DNA of 64,000 nucleotides from Actinomycetota bacterium (GCA_014384285.1 JACNGE010000007.1:45928-109927), one strand, 5' to 3'; shown: positions 45,518 to 54,525, numbered from the stretch's first letter. The notes: a model not told the origin generated them from the letters alone. A program made the numbers and translations.

Positions 45518-46987
45518 CTATATTTTGGAGCCGTATTTTTCAAGATAACCGCCAAGTTTAAATTTCTTAGCAGTATTTTCAGAGGTCATATAACGAATTT
45601 TTCCATAAATTTTTCTTTCTGGCCCCCACGCTCTATCGTACCTGCCTAGTGACCAGAATACCCCTGAGTATGAATTTGGATCTCTACCATCTAAAGCAAA
45701 TCTATCATTTAAATCAATCATATACGACAAAGCTAATTTAGGATTTGGTGCCCACTCTAATATTTTTTTTGCCCAGAGCATTCTTAAATAATTATGAATA
45801 ATACCCTCTTCTCTTAATTGTGTTTGAGCTGCATTCCATATTTCATCATGAGTTTCAGAATTGACTAATTGTTGTAGTGAATAAACATACTCTCTGGGAT
45901 CATTCGCATGTTCCTCTAGAGTTTTAATTGCCCATTCTGGAAGCGAGGAATACTGGTCATAATTGGCTCGCGTAACGCAAGTATGATATCCAAGTTCTCT
46001 CCACGTAATAAGCTCGTCAAAGAAACTTTCTAAATTCTCTGATCCGCCCCACCAACCTTGCCTTCTCCCAACAAAAGCAGGGTTAACATTTTCCATAGAC
46101 CAGGATTCGAGTTCATTAACTTTGACAAAAATTTCATATGGCGAAATATGTCCAGCATGTAAATATGGTGATAGTTGACTACTTGCATCTTCAGATGGAT
46201 GACTTCTTAATGTTGCGTAATCGTTGTACCCATTTTCTAAAAAGTAATCTAAACGCTCTTTTGCTTTTTTATAGCCTCCAATAATGGGGCTCTCTTTGAC
46301 AGTTTTATCGATATTTAAGTTGTTTAAAAAGTCTTCTTGATTGAATGTTTCGAAATTTATTTTATTCCACTTACTATCTATATCTTTGATTAACTTATCA
46401 TCAAATTCCACCTCTAATTTGTTAAGAGGATTTTCTTCAGGAACATCCACAAGAAAATCTAATAGATTTTTATGCATGTATCTGCGAAAGTCATGAGCCC
46501 TTACATACTCTTTTTCTGCAATACGAATTGGAATTAGTCCATTGGCATCGATAATTTCATAGCGTGTGTTAATAACTCCTTTTGCTTTTGCAGTCATTTG
46601 AGGAACAAAATAGGTTGGGTAATCATCAGTGACTACTACGGCAGCTTTTGAAGATAGTATCGTAAGGAGATCTTCACTTGCATTTGGTGTTTCCTCTGCG
46701 TATGGGTAGTAAAAAGCTTTAGTTTTTGAAATATCTTCATCAATATCCTTCATACCCTCAAGAAAAAATTTATGGAACCTTACGCTGGACATTGGATAAT
46801 CAAGAATTAATGGATCGAAAATCAGTAGTGGTTTATTAAGTTTATTTGCCCATTCGACAGCACGTTGAAGGGCAAAGTTATACGATGTTCTTTTAAAATT
46901 TATTACCCAATAAAGAACGAATTCTTTATCAATATCTGGCTCAATATCTTTTAATGCAGTAATTCTGTTATCAGGTACGAGATTCAT
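45518..46987 (-). CDS. class II-like DNA photolyase
   Basis: FAD flavoprotein of 489 residues that repairs pyrimidine dimers with blue light. The C-terminal FAD half carries the class II-type YMIDLNDRFALDGRDPNSYSGVFWSLGRYDRAWG and KIRYMTS (read in parts), and the N-terminal half (FVLYWVINFKRTSYNFALQRAVEW) is a photolyase-related Rossmann domain. Other Phr motifs include ELITWRELGYHT and WAKKILEW. TATAAT lies 6 bases before its ATG (leaderless), with a TTTCACA half-site beside it. A cryptochrome role cannot be excluded. Divergent from the sugar-importer ATPase gene. Confidence 0.88.
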   Translation of the reverse strand: MNLVPDNRITALKDIEPDIDKEFVLYWVINFKRTSYNFALQRAVEWANKLNKPLLIFDPLILDYPMSSVRFHKFFLEGMKDIDEDISKTKAFYYPYAEETPNASEDLLTILSSKAAVVVTDDYPTYFVPQMTAKAKGVINTRYEIIDANGLIPIRIAEKEYVRAHDFRRYMHKNLLDFLVDVPEENPLNKLEVEFDDKLIKDIDSKWNKINFETFNQEDFLNNLNIDKTVKESPIIGGYKKAKERLDYFLENGYNDYATLRSHPSEDASSQLSPYLHAGHISPYEIFVKVNELESWSMENVNPAFVGRRQGWWGGSENLESFFDELITWRELGYHTCVTRANYDQYSSLPEWAIKTLEEHANDPREYVYSLQQLVNSETHDEIWNAAQTQLREEGIIHNYLRMLWAKKILEWAPNPKLALSYMIDLNDRFALDGRDPNSYSGVFWSLGRYDRAWGPERKIYGKIRYMTSENTAKKFKLGGYLEKYGSKI

Positions 46988-46993
46988 TAATCA

Positions 46994-47015
46994 ATTATAA
47001 GTGTGAAATGATTTT
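46994..47015. promoter_or_regulatory. photolyase promoter with a TTTCACA half-site
   Basis: On the minus strand TATAAT (46994-46999) is 6 bases before the photolyase ATG. Just upstream lies ATCATTTCACA (47002-47012, minus strand), sharing ATTTCACA with the rhodopsin and quinone operators but lacking the second TGTG arm. The distance to the -10 (2 bases) differs from those sites. Confidence 0.4.
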
Positions 47016-47051
47016 TAAAAAAATTAGTTTATGTTTAAAATAGGTACAGTT

Positions 47052-48227
47052 ATGGGCGCAATAAAAATTACAGATGTTGGAAAAATTTATCCAAATGGCA
47101 CGCGTGCTCTTGGAGATGTAAATATAGAGATTAATGATGGAGAATTCGTTGTCCTTGTAGGCCCTTCAGGTTGTGGTAAAACAACCTTACTTCGCATGGT
47201 TGCGGGATTGGAAGACATTACAGAAGGAGAAATTTTTATTGGTGAAAAAGTAGTCAATGAAGTTGCTCCAAAAGATCGTGATATCGCCATGGTTTTTCAA
47301 AATTATGCTTTGTACCCCCATATGTCTGTTTATGACAATATAGCTTTTTCTCTTAAACTGAGAAAACTTTCGAAAGAAGAAATAGATAAAAAAGTTAAGG
47401 ATGCAGCTCGTACTCTGGAAATTAGTGAACTTCTTGAAAGGAAACCAAAGGCTTTATCAGGTGGACAAAGACAGCGTGTAGCTATGGGTAGGGCAATAGT
47501 TAGAAGTCCCCAAGCGTTCTTAATGGATGAACCTCTCTCTAATCTCGATGCCAAATTGAGAGTTCAAATGAGAGCAGAATTAGGACAACTACATACTCAG
47601 CTTGAAACAACAACTCTTTATGTAACCCATGATCAAGTGGAAGCGATGACAATGGGTGATAGAGTTGCAGTTATTAGAAAAGGGGAACTGCAACAAATAG
47701 ATACTCCTCGAGAAATATATTTATATCCAAAAAATATATTTGTTGCTGGTTTTATTGGTAGCCCCTCAATGAACTTTGTATATGCAGATGTAAAAGTTTC
47801 TGGAAATGCTGTGGAATTATCTTTTGAGAATGAAACAATTAAATGTTCTGGAGATGCTGTTAATAAACTTAAAAACGTAGATGGAAAGCAAATAGTTTTA
47901 GGGATAAGACCAGAGGCTTTTGAGGATTCAGTCTATGCAAAAGATAGCGAGTATACGGAGTCAATTAGTATCAAAGTTACTTTGTTAGAGCAGCTAGGTT
48001 CAGACTCTTACATTCACTTTTATAAGGATATAAAACCTGTTCAAACTGAAGCAATTGAGGAAATTCTTGCTGATGAAGGGGAGGATATAAGTGTCTTGGG
48101 GGATGAAACTAAATTTATTGCAAGAATAAATCCTAACTCTACTGTTAAAGAGGGTGAAGAGATTAATCTCTCAATAGATCCATCTAAATTGCACTTTTTT
48201 GATCCCGAATCGGGTAATGCGCTCTAA
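47052..48227 (+). CDS. sugar ABC importer ATPase (MalK/UgpC type)
   Basis: CUT1-family ATPase. Walker A GPSGCGKTT, signature LSGGQRQRVAMGRA, Walker B FLMDEPLSNLDAK, and a C-terminal TOBE-type domain (about 240-391, NPNSTVKEGEEINLSID). The frame opens at 47031, but the ATG at 47052 (MGAIKITDVGKIYPNG) has an AGG site 7 bases upstream and gives the usual N terminus. The binding protein and permeases of the importer are on the other strand at 50973-54506, converging on this gene. It may serve that system, and may be shared with other CUT1 importers. Confidence 0.92.
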   Translation: MGAIKITDVGKIYPNGTRALGDVNIEINDGEFVVLVGPSGCGKTTLLRMVAGLEDITEGEIFIGEKVVNEVAPKDRDIAMVFQNYALYPHMSVYDNIAFSLKLRKLSKEEIDKKVKDAARTLEISELLERKPKALSGGQRQRVAMGRAIVRSPQAFLMDEPLSNLDAKLRVQMRAELGQLHTQLETTTLYVTHDQVEAMTMGDRVAVIRKGELQQIDTPREIYLYPKNIFVAGFIGSPSMNFVYADVKVSGNAVELSFENETIKCSGDAVNKLKNVDGKQIVLGIRPEAFEDSVYAKDSEYTESISIKVTLLEQLGSDSYIHFYKDIKPVQTEAIEEILADEGEDISVLGDETKFIARINPNSTVKEGEEINLSIDPSKLHFFDPESGNAL

Positions 48228-49493
48228 TTAATAACTAGCGTCAAGTTCTTCTGTTACTTCGTCTATATATAAACTCTTTAGTTCAATATATTTCATTAAC
48301 GCATACCATAAGCTATCAGAGCCTATTCTTCTTTCCATTAATTCAGATGCATCATATCTAAAAAGATTTTCTCTAAGTGCTGTTGTAATTAATTCTGTTT
48401 CTTTAATTGTCATGGGGTTCGTAAGTAAATCTGTAGATGAATTCATGTTTGCAGAGATGTACTGAGAGTCATTTTTAGCAAGCCATGTATCTCCAAAGTC
48501 TGTCGACACAAGTTGCTGAATAACATTGGCTGTGTTGGTGCTGCTGTTAAGCCCTATAACTACATCTCCAATACCTACCATTGCATTCTTGTACTCTAAA
48601 GAGGGAAATTTGAAAAAATCATAATCACTACCGTACTCTGCATCCTCTGGAAAATAGTAACTTGCAAAATGCCCTGACCAACTAAAAGTACATGAAATAT
48701 CTTCATCTAATAAATTACGATAATTATTTCTGAACTCTTTTCTAACCATTCTTTTATGGCCACCATAAACCGCATCTTCAATAAAAATTAATTTTCCAAT
48801 ATCTAAAATTGATAATGTTACCTCGGGTGAGCTAGAAAACTTCTCTTGGAGGAACCACTCATCATATAATATTGGTCCGTACTTGTGTAAAAGGGTGTCC
48901 TCTAACCAATTGGTAGCAATCCAACCTGTTGAAGCTCCACTTTCAATGTCCATACACCATAAAGGTTTGTCCTTTTCTGAATTCAGTTGAGTAAATTCAA
49001 CCATTTCTTCATAACTATTGAAAACTGGACTGCCGAGATTTTTGTATTTAGTAGTGTCATACCAAATTAATGAATTTGGAATAACTCTGAACCATGCTCC
49101 ATAATTGTGATTGTCTACTTTAGAAGTGGTTATGTCTATTAAGTGTTGAGAGAAATTCGTAGTAATAAATTCATTATCTAGAAATTCATTGATAGGGACA
49201 GCTAGCCCTCGTTGGCCTAAATTTACAACACCTTGCGGATTGGGGATTATGGCTATATCTAAATCATGATTTGGATTCTCAATAAGGTGAGTTTCTATAT
49301 CGCTAAAAGCCTGATATTGTATTGTGATTCCCAATTCGTCTGAAAGTAAATCTATCTCCTCTTGGAAGTAGTCTATCTGGGGAAAATTTGGCCCACCTAT
49401 GACAACATCAATAGGCTTATATCCAATAAATGAGAAGACCATTGTTGTAGATAGAAATATTAAAGCGAATATACTATTTTTACTTAATCCCAT
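48228..49493 (-). CDS. binding-protein-like paralog without a lipobox
   Basis: 421 residues, a distant paralog of the sugar-binding lipoprotein at 53208-54506: the C termini align (FRYDASELMERRIGSDSLWYALMKYIE against FRFDASDLMPPEVGAGSFWKEMVNLAVE, read in parts), and both have DWLxDxxLR/xK-like cores (ATNWLEDTLLHKYG). The N terminus is a hydrophobic stretch (IFALIFLSTTMVFSFIGY) with no lipobox cysteine, so it may be an uncleaved anchor. It is the last gene of the sugar operon and overlaps the kinase gene. It could be a second substrate receptor or a regulatory receptor. Confidence 0.75.
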   Translation of the reverse strand: MGLSKNSIFALIFLSTTMVFSFIGYKPIDVVIGGPNFPQIDYFQEEIDLLSDELGITIQYQAFSDIETHLIENPNHDLDIAIIPNPQGVVNLGQRGLAVPINEFLDNEFITTNFSQHLIDITTSKVDNHNYGAWFRVIPNSLIWYDTTKYKNLGSPVFNSYEEMVEFTQLNSEKDKPLWCMDIESGASTGWIATNWLEDTLLHKYGPILYDEWFLQEKFSSSPEVTLSILDIGKLIFIEDAVYGGHKRMVRKEFRNNYRNLLDEDISCTFSWSGHFASYYFPEDAEYGSDYDFFKFPSLEYKNAMVGIGDVVIGLNSSTNTANVIQQLVSTDFGDTWLAKNDSQYISANMNSSTDLLTNPMTIKETELITTALRENLFRYDASELMERRIGSDSLWYALMKYIELKSLYIDEVTEELDASY

Positions 49494-50377
49494 AAAAAAG
49501 CTGCACCTCTAACTCCACTGCTGTTCCCATGTATGGCCTTTACTATAGGTGTAAGAAAAAAATCTGATGCAAGGTAGGGAATGATTCTTTTAGGAATTTC
49601 ATCGTACAGCTCATCTATATCTGACATGCCTCCCCCACAAACAATTATCTCAGGGTCTAAAATATTCACGAATGAACTAAAACTTCTAGCAACTCTCTCA
49701 AAGTAGTTGTCCATAACAAGAGAAGCAGTTTCGTCTTGCTCTCTGTAAAGTTTTACTATCTCTTTAGAAGTAATCTTTTTACCACTAAGAAAATCATAAT
49801 GCTGCTCAAGGCCAGGTCCGGATATGAACATTTCTATTGCCCCAACTCTTCCACAGTGTCTTTTAATACTTCTTTCATATTCGTCCATAGGACCAGGAAT
49901 AGGATTTTGGCCCCATTCACCAGTAAGTTTATTAGGACCTTCTATTAGTTCTTTATTGACGACATAACCTGCTCCAACGCCAGTTCCAAGTATCACAGCA
50001 AAGACTTGTTTTTGATTTTTTCCAGCTCCATCAACTGCTTCTGAAAGGGCTAGACAATCTGCATCATTTGCAATTTTAATCTCATATCCCAGTGCCTGCT
50101 CAAGATCAGCTTTAACTGGTTTATTCTCAAGTATTTCAGTATTAGAAACTTGAACAAGTCCTGTTTGAGGATGCAGTGAGCCAGGCATTCCAACTCCAAC
50201 AGTAAAATTTTTAAAAGGCTCTGATATCTGATTTACTAAATTAACCACAGAGAGAATTATTTTTTCATAGTCATTCTGAGGAGCGTCGATTCTAGTTCTC
50301 TTTATTTTAGATCCATCTAAAGGATCAATTGCTACGGCTTCTATCTTTGTGCCGCCCCAGTCAACTCCAATTTTCAT
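49484..50377 (-). CDS. ROK-family sugar kinase, fructokinase (Mak)-like
   Basis: 297 residues. N-terminal IGVDWGGTKIEAVAI phosphate-binding motif, the ROK sugar-site segment GTGVGAGYVVNK, GEWGQNPIP, and INPxxIVxGGG-type NILDPEIIVCGGGMS. Resembles the Mak fructokinase branch: SSGVRGAAFLW at the C terminus and HCGRVGAIEMFISGPG, where the family's zinc-site CGxxGC has Ala in place of the second Cys. Probably phosphorylates the sugar released by the importer around it. Overlaps the next gene by 10 bases and follows the lipoprotein gene by 2 bases. Confidence 0.88.
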   Translation of the reverse strand: MKIGVDWGGTKIEAVAIDPLDGSKIKRTRIDAPQNDYEKIILSVVNLVNQISEPFKNFTVGVGMPGSLHPQTGLVQVSNTEILENKPVKADLEQALGYEIKIANDADCLALSEAVDGAGKNQKQVFAVILGTGVGAGYVVNKELIEGPNKLTGEWGQNPIPGPMDEYERSIKRHCGRVGAIEMFISGPGLEQHYDFLSGKKITSKEIVKLYREQDETASLVMDNYFERVARSFSSFVNILDPEIIVCGGGMSDIDELYDEIPKRIIPYLASDFFLTPIVKAIHGNSSGVRGAAFLWD

Positions 50378-50379
50378 TT

Positions 50380-50976
50380 TTATCTACTCAGTTCAAAATT
50401 TAGACTATATTTTTCTATTTTAGTAGACCCAAGCTCTTCAATTTGATTATTTTTATTTTGAAGCCATACATATGGAGCATCAGGATAGTTTTTAGCATAA
50501 TCAGTAGCAACACCAATTAAAATATTCTCTCCATTTTGTAGATTAACTGTCAGGAATCTTAGATAGTAATAGTAATTGTTACACCCATCACTATTTTTTT
50601 TGTTAATCAAGCCCGTTATTGAGTTTGTAAAGTTTTTATTTTTTTCAAGATTTATACTTACTTCACCTGGTCCAAATCCTTCCCAAGACGGACCAATACA
50701 AAGACTATCGATATCTGTTTCGTAATCTTCTCTAAATTTTAGATCAAATACAAGAGAGTAGCTTTCTATTTCTTCAGGGTTTTGAGGAAAACTTTGAACT
50801 TGAAGTGTTACTTCATTACTTGATTCTTGAATAGTATAAACAAGCTTTGAGTCGACATTTTTAATCTTTTCTGAATTTGTATAGCTCTCAGATATTGCTA
50901 TTTCATATTCAACAGTATTAGTTGATGAACAAAATATTATTAATAAGAATATAAAAGCTCTACGTGGGTCTTTCAA
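50380..50976 (-). CDS. predicted lipoprotein of unknown function
   Basis: 198 residues, starting MKDPRRAFIFLLIIFCSS, a lipoprotein signal with a cysteine at residue 16. The rest is beta-rich with several cysteines (LCIGPSW, DGCNNYYYYL). No family was recognised. Its ATG overlaps the permease stop (4 bases), so it is made with the sugar importer; it may be an accessory surface protein that captures or processes the substrate. Confidence 0.7.
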   Translation of the reverse strand: MKDPRRAFIFLLIIFCSSTNTVEYEIAISESYTNSEKIKNVDSKLVYTIQESSNEVTLQVQSFPQNPEEIESYSLVFDLKFREDYETDIDSLCIGPSWEGFGPGEVSINLEKNKNFTNSITGLINKKNSDGCNNYYYYLRFLTVNLQNGENILIGVATDYAKNYPDAPYVWLQNKNNQIEELGSTKIEKYSLNFELSR

Positions 50977-51875
50977 CCCTTAACAGCTCCTCCAATTAAT
51001 CCTCTAATGAAATATCTTTGAAGACCAAAAAAGACAGTCAAAGGAACAATCATTGAAATTATCGCACCGGATGTTCTTAAATGCCAAGCTTCACCATATG
51101 CACCAACAGCTAATTGAGATACGTGTGAAGTTACTACTAAATTTTCTGGTTTATAAACTCCCAAAAATACATTTGCGACAAGAAAGTCATTATATACCCA
51201 TAGAAACTGAAAAGTAGCAAACGCTGCTATTCCAGCAACAGACAATGGTAAAACTAATCTAAAGAAAGTTGTCATATTGCTTGCGCCATCAATTCTTGCA
51301 GATTCAATCACACTTTTTGGAAGACCCATCATAAAATCCCTCAGCAAAAAAGTAGCCAAAGGCAGCCCAAATCCTGCATGAGCAAACCATGTAGCAACAA
51401 AAGTTCCATTAATATCTAAAGCTGGAATTATTGGTATACCAAATACTTCTATTCCACTTTTAAAAAGTTGCACTAGAGGAATTAATGACATCTGTAATGG
51501 GATAATCATAGAACCAACAACAAAGAGGAACAGAATCTCTTTACCTCTAAACTCCATAAATGCAAAGGCATAAGCAGCAAATGCTGCAATCGTAATTGGA
51601 ATAATTGTGGAGGGAATAGTTACTGCAAAAGAATTATAAAAAGATCTATCTAGATTGTCGGCAAAAAATATCTCTGAATAGTTTGATAATGTAAGCTCTG
51701 ACCATATTGACCCGGTGTAAATTGCATCCCACCAAGATTCTCTTTTTATGGCTTCACCAGGTCTAAAAGAACTCAAAACAAAGCCGAAAACTGGAAAAAT
51801 CCACATTAGAGCTATTGTAATTAAAATTATTTTCGTCACTGGTTTGTCATACCATTTTTGCGTATTTCTATTCAT
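50973..51875 (-). CDS. sugar ABC importer permease (MalG type)
   Basis: Six-helix membrane protein (300 residues) of the CUT1 family. The EAA coupling loop is ESARIDGASNMTTFFRLVLPLSVAG (about 187-211, read in parts), preceded by FLLRDFMMGLPKSV. N-terminal cytoplasmic segment precedes TM1. The gene overlaps the preceding MalF-type gene by 4 bases (ATGA). It would form the channel with the product of 51872-53131. Confidence 0.93.
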   Translation of the reverse strand: MNRNTQKWYDKPVTKIILITIALMWIFPVFGFVLSSFRPGEAIKRESWWDAIYTGSIWSELTLSNYSEIFFADNLDRSFYNSFAVTIPSTIIPITIAAFAAYAFAFMEFRGKEILFLFVVGSMIIPLQMSLIPLVQLFKSGIEVFGIPIIPALDINGTFVATWFAHAGFGLPLATFLLRDFMMGLPKSVIESARIDGASNMTTFFRLVLPLSVAGIAAFATFQFLWVYNDFLVANVFLGVYKPENLVVTSHVSQLAVGAYGEAWHLRTSGAIISMIVPLTVFFGLQRYFIRGLIGGAVKG

Positions 51876-53131
51876 GATTGAGTATTTTCTCTTTCTCTAA
51901 TAGCTGTACCAACAATAATAGGGAGAACACAAACAAATATAAGAACAGCTACAGTTGCTGATCTTCCAAAATTTCTATATTTTGAAAATTCATCTAGCAT
52001 TTTAACTGCCAGCAGATTTGTTTCGAGATCACCTCTTGTAGAAACATAAATTATATCAAAAGCTTTCAAGACTGTTACAACCATGTAAGTTCCAACGACA
52101 ATTACTGTACTCTTGATATATGGAATAACTATTGATCTAAAAATTCTTAATTCGGATGCACCATCTATTTGACCAGCTTCCATAATTTCAGAAGGAATTG
52201 CTTTTATTCCAGCAGAAAAAACAACTGCTGCAAATCCAGTGAACATCCAGATCATAATAATCATTAGCAGCATTGTGTTGATAGGAAGATTGACTAATAT
52301 GCCGCTAAAAAAACCTTCTGGATTTAAGTTTTCTGTAAAAGGTAAATTGGTCATATCACGCTGTTGAAGCCAACCAATTGGGTTAAGGCAATCGTCATTC
52401 TTGAAATCTTTTAATTCTCCATCAATTACTCTGTTGTTCATGCATTTTTCACCAAGTTTTACTCCAGGTAAAGCTGGTCCCCTGTCAACAGACACTCGGA
52501 TACCATTTATTATTCCAATTTGTGTTAAAGGAGGAGGTCTATATTCATAAATAAATTTAAAAATTGCACTGGCACCAACTGCTGATATTGCCATAGGCAT
52601 AAAAACTATCGATTTAAAGAAAGCTTCACCTTTATTTAGTCTATCTGATAGCCATGCAACTATTAACCCAATAACTAAAACAAAAAATACGACAAAGATT
52701 AACCATATAATTTGATTTCTAATAGTAACTAACATTTCAGGATCTGAAAATGCCCATTTATAATTTTCTAACCCAATGAAATCATTGCTATACCTATCTT
52801 TAAAGCTTATATATAAAGTTCTGATTGCGGGGTAAAAAAGAAATAATGAAATCATAAATAATGAAGGACCTGCAAACATACGAGCTTCTAAAGATTCCCT
52901 ATTATCTTTTGGTGATAATTGAATAATCTTATCCATACCGTAAAAAAGTAAAAAAACAAAACTTGAACCAATTATAAGAGCAACCACAACAAGTAGATTT
53001 CTTGAAATAATCTCAGTTAACTCCCTGAATAAAATTGCTTGAGAGAGAAACCAAAATAAAGGGAAAAAACCTAAAGCAAGCATTGAAAAGCCAATTGATT
53101 TTAACTTTTCTTGCTGAGTTTGTTTCTTCAT
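51872..53131 (-). CDS. sugar ABC importer permease (MalF type)
   Basis: 419 residues. An N-terminal extra helical region (about 1-90) precedes the conserved permease core. The EAA loop MEAGQIDGASELRIFRSIVIPY is near residues 318-339. A large insert (about residues 196-260, cysteines at CMNNRVIDGE and DDCLNPIGWLQ) is predicted to be extracytoplasmic, as in MalF P2 domains. Its start follows the hairpin downstream of the binding-protein gene. Confidence 0.92.
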   Translation of the reverse strand: MKKQTQQEKLKSIGFSMLALGFFPLFWFLSQAILFRELTEIISRNLLVVVALIIGSSFVFLLFYGMDKIIQLSPKDNRESLEARMFAGPSLFMISLFLFYPAIRTLYISFKDRYSNDFIGLENYKWAFSDPEMLVTIRNQIIWLIFVVFFVLVIGLIVAWLSDRLNKGEAFFKSIVFMPMAISAVGASAIFKFIYEYRPPPLTQIGIINGIRVSVDRGPALPGVKLGEKCMNNRVIDGELKDFKNDDCLNPIGWLQQRDMTNLPFTENLNPEGFFSGILVNLPINTMLLMIIMIWMFTGFAAVVFSAGIKAIPSEIMEAGQIDGASELRIFRSIVIPYIKSTVIVVGTYMVVTVLKAFDIIYVSTRGDLETNLLAVKMLDEFSKYRNFGRSATVAVLIFVCVLPIIVGTAIRERENTQS

Positions 53132-53159
53132 GTCAATTGTTTAATTTTAGTCTATAAAA

Positions 53160-53185
53160 GATAGCCACCCAAATGGGTGGCTATC
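53160..53185 (-). terminator. hairpin between binding-protein and permease genes
   Basis: Perfect 11-bp stem (GATAGCCACCC / GGGTGGCTATC) with a 4-base loop, followed on the minus strand by TTTT. It lies between the sugar-binding gene and the permeases and probably lets most transcripts stop there, giving excess binding protein. Confidence 0.75.
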
Positions 53186-53207
53186 ATTTTAATTTAATTT
53201 ATTCGGT

Positions 53208-54506
53208 TTACGGCCAAGAATTTTCGACATTGTCTAATGCAGTGTCAATATATCCAGGACCTTCAACAGCTAGGTTCACCATTTCTTTCCAGAATGAACC
53301 AGCACCAACTTCTGGTGGCATTAAGTCAGACGCATCAAATCTAAATGCGTTTGCGCTTAATGCTGCAGCAATTGTGTCTCCGAGAATTTTGTTTATTGGA
53401 GATGCATACAATGATGTATCAAAACCAGTATGGGCGCTTAATCTTGCGTTACCATCTCTGATTGCTACATTATTGTAGAACTCAGCACTCAACATAAATT
53501 CAGCAACAGCTTGTGTTGCTTCTCTATCATTGAATGCTCCCCACATGTCCCCGCCACCTAAAGCAGCAGCTGGTAATGATGGGTCAATTGAAGGAAATGG
53601 GAACACAGTTGTTACTGAACCTGCTCCAGCTTGTTCTCCTTCAGGCCAGAATCCTGTAATAAAAGATGCTTGTCTATGCATAAAGCAACCTGGGTTACCA
53701 TCTGCATCTTTTGAGAACATTGGATCTTGTGCATTACCGAAATAAGTTGAAACGATAGCATCAGTGCCACCTACAACGTAATTTTCTGTATGCATGATCT
53801 GGCTCAAAAGTGTCGCTGCATTTTTTACCATTGGATCATTGAATGGCATATCGTGGCTTACCCACTTATCATATGAATCAACACCGTCTCCGGTTCTCAA
53901 CATAATATCTTCCATCCAATCAGTTGCTAACCAACCTGATGCACCGTTTGAGTACATACCAAAACAGAATGGATTCATTCCGTCAGCAACAATTTGATCT
54001 GCAAGGGCAATCATTTCATCCCAAGTAGCTGGAATTGCATATCCTCTTGCTTCAAATTCTGCTGGTTGATACCAAACAATACTTTTTAGGTTAGCTGCAT
54101 TTGCGCCACCATAGATTACACCGTCAACAACTCCTAATCCTACAAGGTAAGATGAAAAGTTAGCTTGATATTCCTCAAGATCTATTCCTAGATCTTCAAT
54201 AGGAGTCAAGTATCCTCTAGTAGCAGCATCGACAACAGCTCCTGGCTGTGGCCATAATGCGAAGTCTGGTGTATCACCAGATTCCATTTGAATTTGTATT
54301 TCTTGCTCAAAGTTATCAGACCCTTGGTAGGAAACAATAATTCCTGTTTCCTCAGTAAAGTCTTCAAACGCAGCTCTAAATCCGTCTTGGTCAGAACCAA
54401 TTAAAGCACCTGTAATTGTGACTTCTTCGCCTTCTAGGCTTCCACCACCACATGCTCCAAGAATTAGAGTTAAGAGTAAGAAACTAATCAATAATGATTT
54501 TTTCAT
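53208..54506 (-). CDS. sugar-binding lipoprotein of a CUT1 importer
   Basis: 432 residues. Signal peptide MKKSLLISFLLLTLILGAC with the lipobox LGAC (Cys19). Mature segments typical of the extracellular solute-binding family 1: FTEETGIIVSYQG, PDFALWPQPGAV and SAEFYNNVAIRDGNARLSAHTG (read in parts). A GGGG-rich linker follows the cysteine. The ATG has AAGGGGAAG upstream. Head of the operon with the two permeases, a lipoprotein, a ROK kinase and the paralog. Its promoter has two palindromes. Sugar identity unknown; the AglE/alpha-glucoside type is plausible. Confidence 0.93.
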   Translation of the reverse strand: MKKSLLISFLLLTLILGACGGGSLEGEEVTITGALIGSDQDGFRAAFEDFTEETGIIVSYQGSDNFEQEIQIQMESGDTPDFALWPQPGAVVDAATRGYLTPIEDLGIDLEEYQANFSSYLVGLGVVDGVIYGGANAANLKSIVWYQPAEFEARGYAIPATWDEMIALADQIVADGMNPFCFGMYSNGASGWLATDWMEDIMLRTGDGVDSYDKWVSHDMPFNDPMVKNAATLLSQIMHTENYVVGGTDAIVSTYFGNAQDPMFSKDADGNPGCFMHRQASFITGFWPEGEQAGAGSVTTVFPFPSIDPSLPAAALGGGDMWGAFNDREATQAVAEFMLSAEFYNNVAIRDGNARLSAHTGFDTSLYASPINKILGDTIAAALSANAFRFDASDLMPPEVGAGSFWKEMVNLAVEGPGYIDTALDNVENSWP

Positions 54507-54525
54507 TATTTACTTCCCCTTTTTT

